This document shows positions 1-7,765 of a DNA stretch of 64,000 bases, piece after piece; position 1 is the first letter of the stretch, and the number at the start of each line of letters is the position of its first letter. The stretch comes from Nocardia vulneris (lineage in GTDB: Bacteria; Actinomycetota; Actinomycetes; Mycobacteriales; Mycobacteriaceae). The DNA lies in contig NZ_BDCI01000041.1 in assembly GCF_001613425.1 (NCBI RefSeq), positions 62,001-126,000 of the forward strand, written 5' to 3'. Both the position numbers and the translations under genes were made by a program. The notes under the pieces are model-generated. The model did no database searches, was not told the DNA's origin, and was given only the letters and a program-made list of their open reading frames with translations.

Positions 1-795
1 GCCAGTGATCCGGCGGGGCGGTTTCTGCGGTTTCGGACGGTCGAGCAGCTGCGGGCTTACTATCGCGGGCTGTTCTTCGATGTGTTCCATTCGACGAACT
101 GTCCGGGCGATCCACCCGGCCCGGATGGTCCGTCGATGGTGGACGGCAAGGAGGTAGGCCGCAAGGCGTGTTTCACCAGTCTCGTGGACGATCCGGCGGT
201 ACCGAAGCCGGGGCTGGTGCTCACCGACGAGGCGGCGCTGGCGCTGGCCGTCTACCTCTGGGCGGGGCCGCAGGAGCAGCCGTTGCGGGATTATGTGGGT
301 CTGCGCAACGGGTTTCAGTTCAAAGCGGCGGCGACGGCCGTCGATCCGGACTACTTCACTGCCGCAGACCGAGCGGTGCTCGATCACCTGGACGGCGATT
401 TCGGCCCGCGCAACTGCCGCCATCTCGATCCGCCCGCGGGCCCGGTAAACGCCATGCTCGGCTGCGGCACACGGTTGGGCTTCCCGTCGGCGGGATTCTT
501 CGGATTCCCCGACCGGCGCGCCGCCGACCTGCTCTATCAGGCGAATCTAGGACAGTTCCGTGGACATGCCTGCGGCGCCGCGGGCCAGGACGACCTGTGG
601 CGCAAGGACTCCGCACCGGTCGGGCGCTTCTTCTGTTACGCGGACACCGGATTCGCTACGGGCACCTGCATTTTCGCGCTGCACGGCGAGTTCCTGGTGG
701 CCGCGCACTTCTGCACGCTGCGCGCCGACGACCCGGACACCGGCCCGAAAACCGAAGCCGAGCTGCTCGCCTGGTTCCGCGAGCACATCGGCTGA
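1..795 (+). CDS. Hypothetical protein, 5'-truncated by the window edge
   Basis: The frame is open from base 1 to a stop at 793-795, so the real start lies outside the window and about 264 C-terminal residues are visible. I do not recognise the family. The visible part has scattered cysteines (for example in GRKACF, MLGCGT and GRFFCYAD) and no obvious membrane segment. The stretch around GRFFCYADTG loosely resembles the C-terminal sensor regions of some actinobacterial Ser/Thr kinases, but this is too weak for a call. It converges on the EmbR-like regulator gene. Confidence 0.6.
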   Translation, partial: ASDPAGRFLRFRTVEQLRAYYRGLFFDVFHSTNCPGDPPGPDGPSMVDGKEVGRKACFTSLVDDPAVPKPGLVLTDEAALALAVYLWAGPQEQPLRDYVGLRNGFQFKAAATAVDPDYFTAADRAVLDHLDGDFGPRNCRHLDPPAGPVNAMLGCGTRLGFPSAGFFGFPDRRAADLLYQANLGQFRGHACGAAGQDDLWRKDSAPVGRFFCYADTGFATGTCIFALHGEFLVAAHFCTLRADDPDTGPKTEAELLAWFREHIG

Positions 796-875
796 GCCGC
801 CAGGGGCATTGCGACGAAAGCTGCTGCTGCGCAGTCCGACTCAGGTCGCCGCGGGTAACCATTCCGGGGCGTCGC

Positions 876-2009
876 TCACCCTTCCGGTTCCGGCGGCACC
901 AGCGTGAAGATCAGTTCGTAGTCGCCGATCCGGATCTCGGCGCCGTCGGTGAGTGCCTCGCTGTCGACGATGCGCATCCCGTCCACAGCGACGCCGTTGG
1001 AGGAGAGCAGGTCCTTGATCAGGTAGGTGAGTCCGTTGTGCAGGATCGCCGCGTGATGGCGGCTGACCTTGCCGTGCTCGAGCACGATGTCGTTGTCGGA
1101 CAGCCGGCCGATCCGGGTGATGGTGCCGGTGATGGCGTAGCTGGTGCCGGAGCGATCACGCAGCACAGCGGTGGGGCCGCCCGCGCTCTGATCGACGATG
1201 GTGGTGGCGCGGAACGAGGTCGCCGCCGCCTTGGCGCGGAGCTCGACCGGCTCCTGTCGCAGGATGCGCGCCTCGAGTTCGCGGATCGGCGGGCTGGGGT
1301 CGATGCCGAGTTCGTCGGCGAGGGTCGCGCGCAGCCTGCGGGCGGCGTCGAGCGCGTCGGATTGGCGGCCGTCCACGTACAGCGCGGTGATCAGCTGCTC
1401 CCACAACGGTTCCCGCAGGGGATGGTCGGCGACGAGCAACGCGAGTTCGGAGACCACGGCTTCGGCCCGCCCCTGGGCGATATCGGCTTCGGCGCGGGCT
1501 TCGATCGCGCACAGCCGGTCGTCGTCGAGCACGGCGGCGTAGGCGTCGGCGAACGCGAGCCCACGCAGGTCCGCGAGCACTGGACCGCGCCACTGGCCGA
1601 GCGCGCTGGAGAGCAGTTCGCTCGCGGTGCGGAAGCGGCCCGCGGTCAGCGCGCGCAACCCGGCCTCCTTCCGCACCCGGAAGCGCTGCACGTCACTGGC
1701 GCCCTCGGCCACCGCGACCCGGTAGCCCGCACCGACCTGCGCCAGCACCGAGCGTGCTTCGATACCGTTGTCCCGCAACGGCTTGCGCAGATTGGACACG
1801 ATGGTGTGCAGGCTGACCCGGATATCGGGCGGCGGGTTGTCCGCCCAGACCGCCTGCGCGAGTGCCTCCACCGCGACCGGGCGATTCGCGTTGATCAGCA
1901 GGTACGCCAGCACCGCCCGCTGCTTCGGGCCGCCCAGCGGCTGGCGTACGCCGTCGATCGAGAGTTCCACCGCGCCGAGCATGCTGAACTGCACGCGAAG
2001 CGCCGTCAT
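876..2009 (-). CDS. EmbR-like transcriptional regulator (SARP/AfsR-type with FHA domain)
   Basis: A 377-residue protein with three domains in order: an OmpR-type winged helix (about 1-100), a bacterial transcriptional activation domain (about 100-245) and a C-terminal FHA domain (about 280-365) carrying the phosphothreonine-binding signature RIGR...SRHHA and then SSNGV. This order and length match EmbR of mycobacteria (388 residues), which is phosphorylated by a PknH-type kinase and activates cell-wall arabinosyltransferase genes. No emb genes are nearby, so the target is unknown. It is divergent from the desaturase gene. A Ser/Thr kinase lies at 48.9-50.6 kb, but nothing links the two directly. 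Confidence 0.88.
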   Translation of the reverse strand: MTALRVQFSMLGAVELSIDGVRQPLGGPKQRAVLAYLLINANRPVAVEALAQAVWADNPPPDIRVSLHTIVSNLRKPLRDNGIEARSVLAQVGAGYRVAVAEGASDVQRFRVRKEAGLRALTAGRFRTASELLSSALGQWRGPVLADLRGLAFADAYAAVLDDDRLCAIEARAEADIAQGRAEAVVSELALLVADHPLREPLWEQLITALYVDGRQSDALDAARRLRATLADELGIDPSPPIRELEARILRQEPVELRAKAAATSFRATTIVDQSAGGPTAVLRDRSGTSYAITGTITRIGRLSDNDIVLEHGKVSRHHAAILHNGLTYLIKDLLSSNGVAVDGMRIVDSEALTDGAEIRIGDYELIFTLVPPEPEG

Positions 2010-2377
2010 CGCGAACCGGGAAAGTCGTGCGGCCGATCGAACCCAGCCATGGTGGACTCCTCACGACGCGCCATCGTCCGCGCGTCGTCTGTGAGAATAC
2101 CGAGCGAACCTCGGGCCCGGCGGTCCATCGGGGCAGGTACCGGCCGGGTCGCGACCGCGTGGCGACCGGAGCTCGGCACCGTGTTCGCGGCTCGGGGTGC
2201 AACGGCTGGACGACCCCGGCGTAAGCCGCTGATCAGCGGGTACGCGGCGGTACCCGGCAAGCTGGGGTCGGCGGTTGATTTGGCACCTACGGATCCGTAG
2301 GCTCGCGGAGGTTGTCGCGCGGACGGTGCGATCCGTCCGCGTCCCGGGTGAGCCGAAACGTCTGAGGGGAAACACAT
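2010..2377. other. Divergent intergenic region between the EmbR-like gene and the desaturase
   Basis: A 368-base gap that must hold the promoters of both divergent genes. The only clear element is the desaturase ribosome binding site GAGGGGA at 2364-2370, seven bases before the ATG. I see no convincing inverted repeat or small gene. Confidence 0.5.
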
Positions 2378-3382
2378 ATGGGGCGTCATCTGACCCAGCT
2401 GGAGCTGCTCATCGAGCTCGAGCCGGTGGCCGCGGCGAATGTCGACCGGCACCTGTCGATGACGAAGGACTGGCACCCCCACGACTACGTGCCGTGGGAC
2501 GAAGGACGCAACTTCGCCGCGCTGGGCGGTGTCGACTGGGATCCGGAGCAGTCGCGCCTATCGGACGTGGCCAAGGCGGCCATGATCACCAACCTGCTCA
2601 CCGAGGACAATCTGCCCTCGTATCACCGGGTGATCGCCGAGAACTTCTCCCAGGACGGCGCCTGGGGCACCTGGGTGGGCCGCTGGACCGCCGAGGAGAA
2701 CCGGCACGGCATCGTGATGCGGGACTACCTGGTGGTCAGCCGCGGCGTGGACCCGGTCGAACTGGAGCACGCCAGGATGGCGGCGATGACGACCGGGTTC
2801 GATCCGCTGGCCGTCGCCGAACGCCGTGAGGTCGACCCGGATGTGGTGCCCAACGCCGGCTTCCTGCTCGGTGTCGCCTACGTGACGTTCCAGGAACTCG
2901 CGACCCGGCTCAGCCACCGCAACACCGGACGGGTGTGCAACGACCCCATCGCGGACAAGATGCTGCAGCGCATCGCTGCCGACGAGAACCTGCACATGAT
3001 CTTCTACCGGAACATGTGCGGCGCGGCGCTGGATCTGGTGCCGGATCAGGCGCTGGAGGCGATCACGCTCACGCTGATGAACTTCCAGATGCCGGGCGCG
3101 GAGAACCCGAACTTCCGCCGCTACGGCGCGCTGATGGCCAAACACGGCATCTACGACATGCGCCAGCATCTCGAAGACGTGATCATGCCGGTGCTGCGGA
3201 TCTGGAAAGTATTCGAGCGCAACGACTTCACCGCTCGCGGCGAGCAGACGCGCGAGCAGCTCGCGGCTTTCCTCGCGAAGTACGAGAGCGACATGCTGAA
3301 GTTCGAGGAGCGCCGCGACCGGATCGCCGCGCGCCAGGCCGCCAAACGTGACTCGGCACCATTGACCACCACCGTGGTCTGA
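2378..3382 (+). CDS. desA: Acyl-ACP desaturase, DesA1/DesA2 family
   Basis: A 334-residue soluble diiron desaturase that would insert a double bond into ACP-bound fatty acyl chains using O2 and reduced ferredoxin. The two ExxH diiron motifs are intact: E107-N-R-H110 (in EENRH) and E203-N-L-H206 (in DENLH). Length fits mycobacterial DesA1 (about 338), where the enzyme feeds mycolic-acid precursor synthesis. The ATG is supported by GAGGGGA seven bases upstream. A strong hairpin follows the stop codon, so it is probably transcribed alone. Substrate and double-bond position cannot be read from sequence. Confidence 0.93.
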   Translation: MGRHLTQLELLIELEPVAAANVDRHLSMTKDWHPHDYVPWDEGRNFAALGGVDWDPEQSRLSDVAKAAMITNLLTEDNLPSYHRVIAENFSQDGAWGTWVGRWTAEENRHGIVMRDYLVVSRGVDPVELEHARMAAMTTGFDPLAVAERREVDPDVVPNAGFLLGVAYVTFQELATRLSHRNTGRVCNDPIADKMLQRIAADENLHMIFYRNMCGAALDLVPDQALEAITLTLMNFQMPGAENPNFRRYGALMAKHGIYDMRQHLEDVIMPVLRIWKVFERNDFTARGEQTREQLAAFLAKYESDMLKFEERRDRIAARQAAKRDSAPLTTTVV

Positions 3383-3394
3383 GCGGGCACGACA

Positions 3395-3424
3395 CCCGTA
3401 CCCGGTGCGGACGCCGGGTACGGG
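3395..3424. terminator. Bidirectional hairpin terminator
   Basis: A perfect 11-bp inverted repeat, CCCGTACCCGG (3395-3405) and CCGGGTACGGG (3414-3424), with an 8-base loop. It sits between the convergent desaturase and DUF998 genes. There is no U-tract, which is common in high-GC actinobacteria. Confidence 0.75.
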
Positions 3425-3442
3425 CTGAGTACGGCAGACGGG

Positions 3443-4132
3443 TCAGTCTCGGCCGGCCCGCTGGGCGAGCCGGGGGAGCGCGGCCAGGACAACGACACCG
3501 GTCAGGATCCGCCAGAGCACGAACGGATCGATCGCCAGGCGTTCGGCCGCACCGGCGCCCAAACCGAGATGATCGGCGGCGAGGCTGGCGACCATACCGA
3601 ACACGGTGACGACGATCAGCGCGACGGTGGCGAGCGCGAACCCGCGATGCCGCCGATAGAGCCAGGCGATGATGATCATGATCGCCAGACCCGTCGCCAG
3701 CTCCACGATCGCCCCGGTGGGGTGCAGCACGGCGCGCGCCCGGCTGCCGCCGGGAACCTCGTCCGCGCTTCCCGGAAAGAGGCCGACGAGCACGATGGCG
3801 ACGCAATTGACCAGGGCGAGGAGGGGAACAGCCCGTCCGAGAAGGGTTTTCGGTAACAGCGGCGTGAGGCACCACGCCGCCCCGAGGACGAGCACACCGA
3901 GCAGCACGAACTCGGCCGACATCACCGCATGCCACGGCGAGCAGATGTAGCGCGACGGCACCAACCCGTATTGCCCCATGTCGCCGAGGCATTCGGGCAC
4001 CCCGAGGTCGCTGATCATGTTGCCGGCCCAGCCGTACCCGGGCTCGGCCCAGCGCCCCGCCACCACCGCCTGCACGAGGTAGTAGGACACCGTCAGGATC
4101 AGCAGCGCCGCACCGGCTTTCAGCCGCCTCAT
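3443..4132 (-). CDS. DUF998 family membrane protein
   Basis: A 229-residue integral membrane protein with about six hydrophobic segments, beginning MRRLKAGAALLILT. The pattern, including GNMISDLG near the first loop and a conserved Cys-containing loop (SRYICSPWH), matches DUF998 proteins of unknown function. The ATG at 4132-4130 overlaps the stop codon of the upstream lipase gene in an ATGA arrangement, so the two are translationally coupled and likely co-transcribed. A role linked to the secreted lipase is plausible but unproven. Confidence 0.82.
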   Translation of the reverse strand: MRRLKAGAALLILTVSYYLVQAVVAGRWAEPGYGWAGNMISDLGVPECLGDMGQYGLVPSRYICSPWHAVMSAEFVLLGVLVLGAAWCLTPLLPKTLLGRAVPLLALVNCVAIVLVGLFPGSADEVPGGSRARAVLHPTGAIVELATGLAIMIIIAWLYRRHRGFALATVALIVVTVFGMVASLAADHLGLGAGAAERLAIDPFVLWRILTGVVVLAALPRLAQRAGRD

Positions 4133-5304
4133 CGGCGACACGTCGTGGCCGGGGCGGGCTGTCCCGCGAATCGGTCGTTGATCCACGCGGTCACCGACTC
4201 GCCGCGGGCCCGCCACGCCTCGTGTCCGCCGGGCAGCACGTTGTCCACCAGATTCGTGCCGAGCGAGCACATGTCGGCGACGGCCTGGTTGGTCCACGCG
4301 GTGCTGACCAGATCGTCGTTGTCGCCGCGGGAGATGAAGGTCGGAATGTCGGTGACCGCCTTGGGCAGGTTGCCGCCGGCTTCGTAATCGGCGAGTGCCC
4401 GCCGCGCCGCGTCGTCGACGAACTGCGCGGCAGCGGGCGTGGCGGCCTGACCGATGGCCAGGTCCTTCAGCGTTGTCTGCCCGGTGCAGAGCGCTTCCAA
4501 GCGCGGTGCGGCCGTGAGCAGCGGACCGTGCAGCACCTTGTCGAACGAATAGTCCGGGTCGCTGTAGCGGACCGCCGACACCAGATAGGGCAGCATCATG
4601 TACTGCCCGACCGTCAGCGTCTTCGTCTCCGCGGCCTGTGCCAGTTCGCTGCGCAATGCCGGCGACAACAGCACATCCCCGATGATCTCGAGTTCCGGTG
4701 CGTAGGTCGCGGCCGTCTCCGCCGCGGACTCGGTCGCCCGCCCGCCCTGCGAAAGCCCCACCAGGACCACCTTTTTCGTCAACGGCAGGTCGAGTTGCCG
4801 GACCGCCCGGACGGAGTCGAGCACGTCGTACCCGGACGACTCGGCGTGCAGGTAAGGCGCCGCACCCGGCCCGTCGAGCCCCTGATAGTTGGTCATCACC
4901 ACCGCCTTGTGGGCGTCGAGCAAGTTGGCCACGGTGACGTCGTTGCCGTACAGCGCGGGCGAGTTCGTGGGCGCGCAATCACTGACCACGCCCGCCGTGC
5001 CGTGCGCGTACGCCACCAACGGCCAACCGCCTTCCGGCGCCGTGCCTTTCGGCAAATACACCGCGCCCGACACCTCGATGGGTGACTTGTCCGGTGCGGT
5101 GGAGATGTAGCGGAAGTAGGTGGCCGAAGCGGCCGCCGCGGCGATCGTGGGACCGCCGTTGGTGAGCGGCCGCTGGGCGAGCAGCGTGCCCGGCCGCGGC
5201 GGGGTGTCCGGGTCCGCGTCGTCGGCGGCCGAGCCGCAGCTCGCCGCCAGCAGCACCGCGGTCGCGGTCAGGGAAACCCACGTCAGTGCCCTTTTCGGTC
5301 GCAC
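4129..5304 (-). CDS. Secreted lipase/esterase lipoprotein, LIP (secretory lipase) family
   Basis: A 391-residue alpha/beta hydrolase. The N-terminus is a lipoprotein signal (basic start, hydrophobic run, then LLAASC), so it is probably anchored outside the membrane. The nucleophile elbow is GLSQGG with Ser185, preceded by an oxyanion-type AYAHGTAG; late acidic and His residues (RGDND, GGHEAW) complete a likely triad. I chose the GTG at 5304 because AGGAG precedes it by 10 bases and it puts the signal peptide at the very N-terminus; a longer reading upstream lacks this support. It is coupled to the DUF998 gene. Confidence 0.87.
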   Translation of the reverse strand: MRPKRALTWVSLTATAVLLAASCGSAADDADPDTPPRPGTLLAQRPLTNGGPTIAAAAASATYFRYISTAPDKSPIEVSGAVYLPKGTAPEGGWPLVAYAHGTAGVVSDCAPTNSPALYGNDVTVANLLDAHKAVVMTNYQGLDGPGAAPYLHAESSGYDVLDSVRAVRQLDLPLTKKVVLVGLSQGGRATESAAETAATYAPELEIIGDVLLSPALRSELAQAAETKTLTVGQYMMLPYLVSAVRYSDPDYSFDKVLHGPLLTAAPRLEALCTGQTTLKDLAIGQAATPAAAQFVDDAARRALADYEAGGNLPKAVTDIPTFISRGDNDDLVSTAWTNQAVADMCSLGTNLVDNVLPGGHEAWRARGESVTAWINDRFAGQPAPATTCRR

Positions 5305-5544
5305 GTTCCTGTTGCTCCTTCGATTCTGCTGCGCACCGTCGGTCGAACCCGTATCCAGCAAGATCAGGATGTCCTGTGATCGCCGTCTCCGCACGCGTCA
5401 GTGAGCGGAATCTCAACCTCGGCACCGATTCGTAACCCGGCGCACCTGGTGCGTGAAGCAGAACTTCAGCGAGTCATGGCTGTGCTAACTCCGGTGCCCC
5501 GCTGCTACTTCGAGGCCGACCGCACGGATGCTGGAAAGTCGCGT

Positions 5545-6165
5545 TCAGGAATGGGGGCGCAGGACCAGGGGGAGGTAGACGTCGTCGACGATGTCGAGGA
5601 TGACGTCGTCGGGGACCGGGGTGTCGAAGAGGAGGAAGTGGTGGCGGAGCAGGTCGGGGGCGACGGTGGCGCGGCGGGAGGTCAGGATTGCGCGGTCCAC
5701 TTCGCCGCGGTCGACGGCCCGTTCCAGGATGGTGTGGATCGCCGACGAACCGACCCGCTGCACGCGTTCCCGGATGAGGCGGCCGAGTTCGGCGTCGCGG
5801 GTCATTTCGGCGAGCAGACCGCGCATGATGCCGCCGAACGGCGTGGCCATCTTCGCTGACATCTGCCGCAGCAGGGCGATCACGTCGGTGCGGAGCGCAC
5901 CGGTGTCGGGCAGATCGACGTCGGAGACACCACCGGATTTGCAGGCGTCGACGACCAGTTCGGCACGGCTCGCCCAGCGTCGGTAGATGACGGTTTTGCT
6001 GGTGCGCGCCCGGGCGGCGATCCGGTCCATGGTGAGCGCGGAATAGCCCACCTCGGCGAGTTCGTCGAGGGTCGCGGTGCGGATGGCTTGTTCCAATTCC
6101 GCGCCGCGCCTGCGCGTGTTCTTCCGGTAGCCGGCCGCCGCGTCGACGGATTGCTGGACTTTCAC
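5545..6165 (-). CDS. TetR family transcriptional regulator
   Basis: About 206 residues with an N-terminal TetR helix-turn-helix (TMDRIAARARTSKTVIYRRW) and a TetR_C-type ligand domain. Start: the GTG at 6165 has AGGAG 11 bases upstream; a GTG further out at 6210 has no ribosome binding site and would run into the palindromic operator. It is divergent from the P450 gene and separated from it by an AT-rich inverted repeat, so it most likely represses itself and the P450-ferredoxin genes. Confidence 0.88.
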   Translation of the reverse strand: MKVQQSVDAAAGYRKNTRRRGAELEQAIRTATLDELAEVGYSALTMDRIAARARTSKTVIYRRWASRAELVVDACKSGGVSDVDLPDTGALRTDVIALLRQMSAKMATPFGGIMRGLLAEMTRDAELGRLIRERVQRVGSSAIHTILERAVDRGEVDRAILTSRRATVAPDLLRHHFLLFDTPVPDDVILDIVDDVYLPLVLRPHS

Positions 6166-6208
6166 TGGCGGCTGGACTCCTGAAAAGCGTTGCGTTGCTT
6201 GGGAAGAC

Positions 6209-6229
6209 ACTCTAATCTAAAAATAGAGT
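6209..6229. promoter_or_regulatory. Candidate TetR operator between the regulator and P450 genes
   Basis: The inverted repeat ACTCTA (6209-6214) / TAGAGT (6224-6229) has a 9-base A-rich spacer. It is followed by another copy of the half-site as AGAGTA in CTAAGAGTATC near 6233-6241. The stretch from about 6205 to 6246 is strikingly AT-rich for this genome and sits where both divergent promoters must lie. Confidence 0.55.
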
Positions 6230-6261
6230 ACTAAGAGTATCTTACGATCTCGAGGGGACCG

Positions 6262-7482
6262 ATGAACGACACAGTTGTGACACCCCGAACCGACGACCCG
6301 CCCGCCTTTCCGAGTAACCGCACCTGCCCGTATCGTCTGCCCGAGCAGTACACGAAGCTGCGCGACGAGCAGGATTCGCTGCACAAGGTGACTCTCTTCG
6401 ACGGCGCGCAAGCCTGGGTGGTCACCAAACACGAAACCGCCCGCGCCCTGCTCGCCGATCCGCGCTTATCGGCCGACCGCACGCACGCGAACTTCCCCGC
6501 CGTTTCGCCCCGCTTCCGGGTCTTTCAGGCGAGCAAGCCGGCTTTCATCAGCCTGGACCCGCCGGAACACAGCACCCAGCGGCGGATGATGATCAGCGAG
6601 TTCACCCTGAAGCGGGTCAAGGGCATGCGCGCCGATATCGAGCAGATCGTGCACGGATTCATCGACGACCTGCTCGCCGCCGGGCCGCCCGCCGACCTGG
6701 TCGGCCAGTTCGCGCTGCCGGTGCCGTCCATGGTGATCTGCCGGCTGCTCGGCGTGCCGTACGAGGACCACGAATTCTTCCAGGACGCCAGCAGGCGATT
6801 GGTGCAATCGACCACCGCGGAGGGCGCGATCGCCGCGCGGCGCGATCTCGCCGTCTACCTGGACGGGTTGATCACCAGGTCGCAGGCCGAGCCGGGCCCC
6901 GGGCTGCTGTCGAGCCTGGTCACCGAGCAGCTGGCGCGCGGCGAGATCGACCGCGAGGACCTCGTCTCGTCGTCGATCCTGCTGCTCGTCGCGGGACACG
7001 AGACCACCGCCTCGATGACGTCGCTGTCGGTGATCACGCTGCTCGAGCATCCGGACCAGCATGCGGCCCTGCGCGCCGACCCGTCGCTGATTCCGGGCGC
7101 GGTCGAAGAACTGTTGCGCTACCTGGCCATCGCCGATATCGCGGGCGGCCGATTCGCCAAGGCCGACATCGAAATCGACGGCCACGTGATCAAGCAGGGC
7201 GAGGGCGTGCTCGTCTCGAATTCCATTGCCAATCGCGATGGTTCGGTCTTCGCCGAGCCCGATACCTTCGATGTGCACCGCTCGGCCCGCCAGCACATCG
7301 CGTTCGGTTACGGAGTGCACCAGTGCCTCGGCCAGAACCTGGCCCGCCTGGAGCTCGAGATCATCCTCGGCAGTCTGCTCGAGCGTATTCCGACCCTGCG
7401 CCTGGCCGTGCCCACCGAGCAGCTGACCTTGCGGCCCGGCACCACGATCCAAGGCGTGAACGAGCTTCCGGTCACCTGGTGA
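6262..7482 (+). CDS. Cytochrome P450, CYP105-like
   Basis: A 406-residue soluble bacterial P450 with the I-helix oxygen-activation motif AGHETT (244-249), the ExxR motif in EELLR, and the heme loop FGYGVHQCLG with axial Cys355. Length and motifs resemble the CYP105 group of actinomycetes, which oxidise diverse xenobiotics and secondary metabolites; the substrate is not predictable. The ATG follows CGAGGGGACCG. The ferredoxin gene begins 28 bases after its stop, so the pair forms a P450/redox-partner operon under the divergent TetR regulator. Confidence 0.93.
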   Translation: MNDTVVTPRTDDPPAFPSNRTCPYRLPEQYTKLRDEQDSLHKVTLFDGAQAWVVTKHETARALLADPRLSADRTHANFPAVSPRFRVFQASKPAFISLDPPEHSTQRRMMISEFTLKRVKGMRADIEQIVHGFIDDLLAAGPPADLVGQFALPVPSMVICRLLGVPYEDHEFFQDASRRLVQSTTAEGAIAARRDLAVYLDGLITRSQAEPGPGLLSSLVTEQLARGEIDREDLVSSSILLLVAGHETTASMTSLSVITLLEHPDQHAALRADPSLIPGAVEELLRYLAIADIAGGRFAKADIEIDGHVIKQGEGVLVSNSIANRDGSVFAEPDTFDVHRSARQHIAFGYGVHQCLGQNLARLELEIILGSLLERIPTLRLAVPTEQLTLRPGTTIQGVNELPVTW

Positions 7483-7510
7483 CCGAGCCCGAACCGTGAA
7501 AGGAGTTCCC

Positions 7511-7705
7511 ATGCACGTCACCGCCGACCGCTCCGTATGCGTAGGCGCGGGCCTCTGTGCCCTGACCGCACCCGCCGTCTTCGACCAGGGCGACGACGAC
7601 GGACTCGTGGAAGTGGTCACCGCCGACCCCGGCGCGGAAAATGCGGCGGCCGTCCGCGAGGCCGTCGACATCTGTCCCTCGGGCGCGGTCGCTTTCACCG
7701 AGTAA
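7511..7705 (+). CDS. Ferredoxin, [3Fe-4S] type
   Basis: A 64-residue electron carrier with Cys10, Cys16 and Cys55 in the arrangement C-x5-C...C-P, which gives a 3Fe-4S cluster rather than 4Fe-4S. The ATG at 7511 is preceded by AGGAG with a five-base spacer; a GTG 15 bases upstream in the same frame would overlap that ribosome binding site. It is the natural redox partner of the P450 immediately upstream. No ferredoxin reductase gene is nearby, so reduction must come from elsewhere in the genome. Confidence 0.92.
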   Translation: MHVTADRSVCVGAGLCALTAPAVFDQGDDDGLVEVVTADPGAENAAAVREAVDICPSGAVAFTE

Positions 7706-7717
7706 CCGCCGCGCCCT

Positions 7718-7738
7718 GCCCGGTTCCGGCAGCCGGGC
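7718..7738 (+). terminator. Weak hairpin after the ferredoxin gene
   Basis: GCCCGG (7718-7723) pairs with CCGGGC (7733-7738) across a 9-base loop in the short gap before the next gene. This is only a possible attenuator or terminator. Confidence 0.3.
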
Positions 7739-7765
7739 CGGGCGTTCCCGTGCTATCCAGGACAG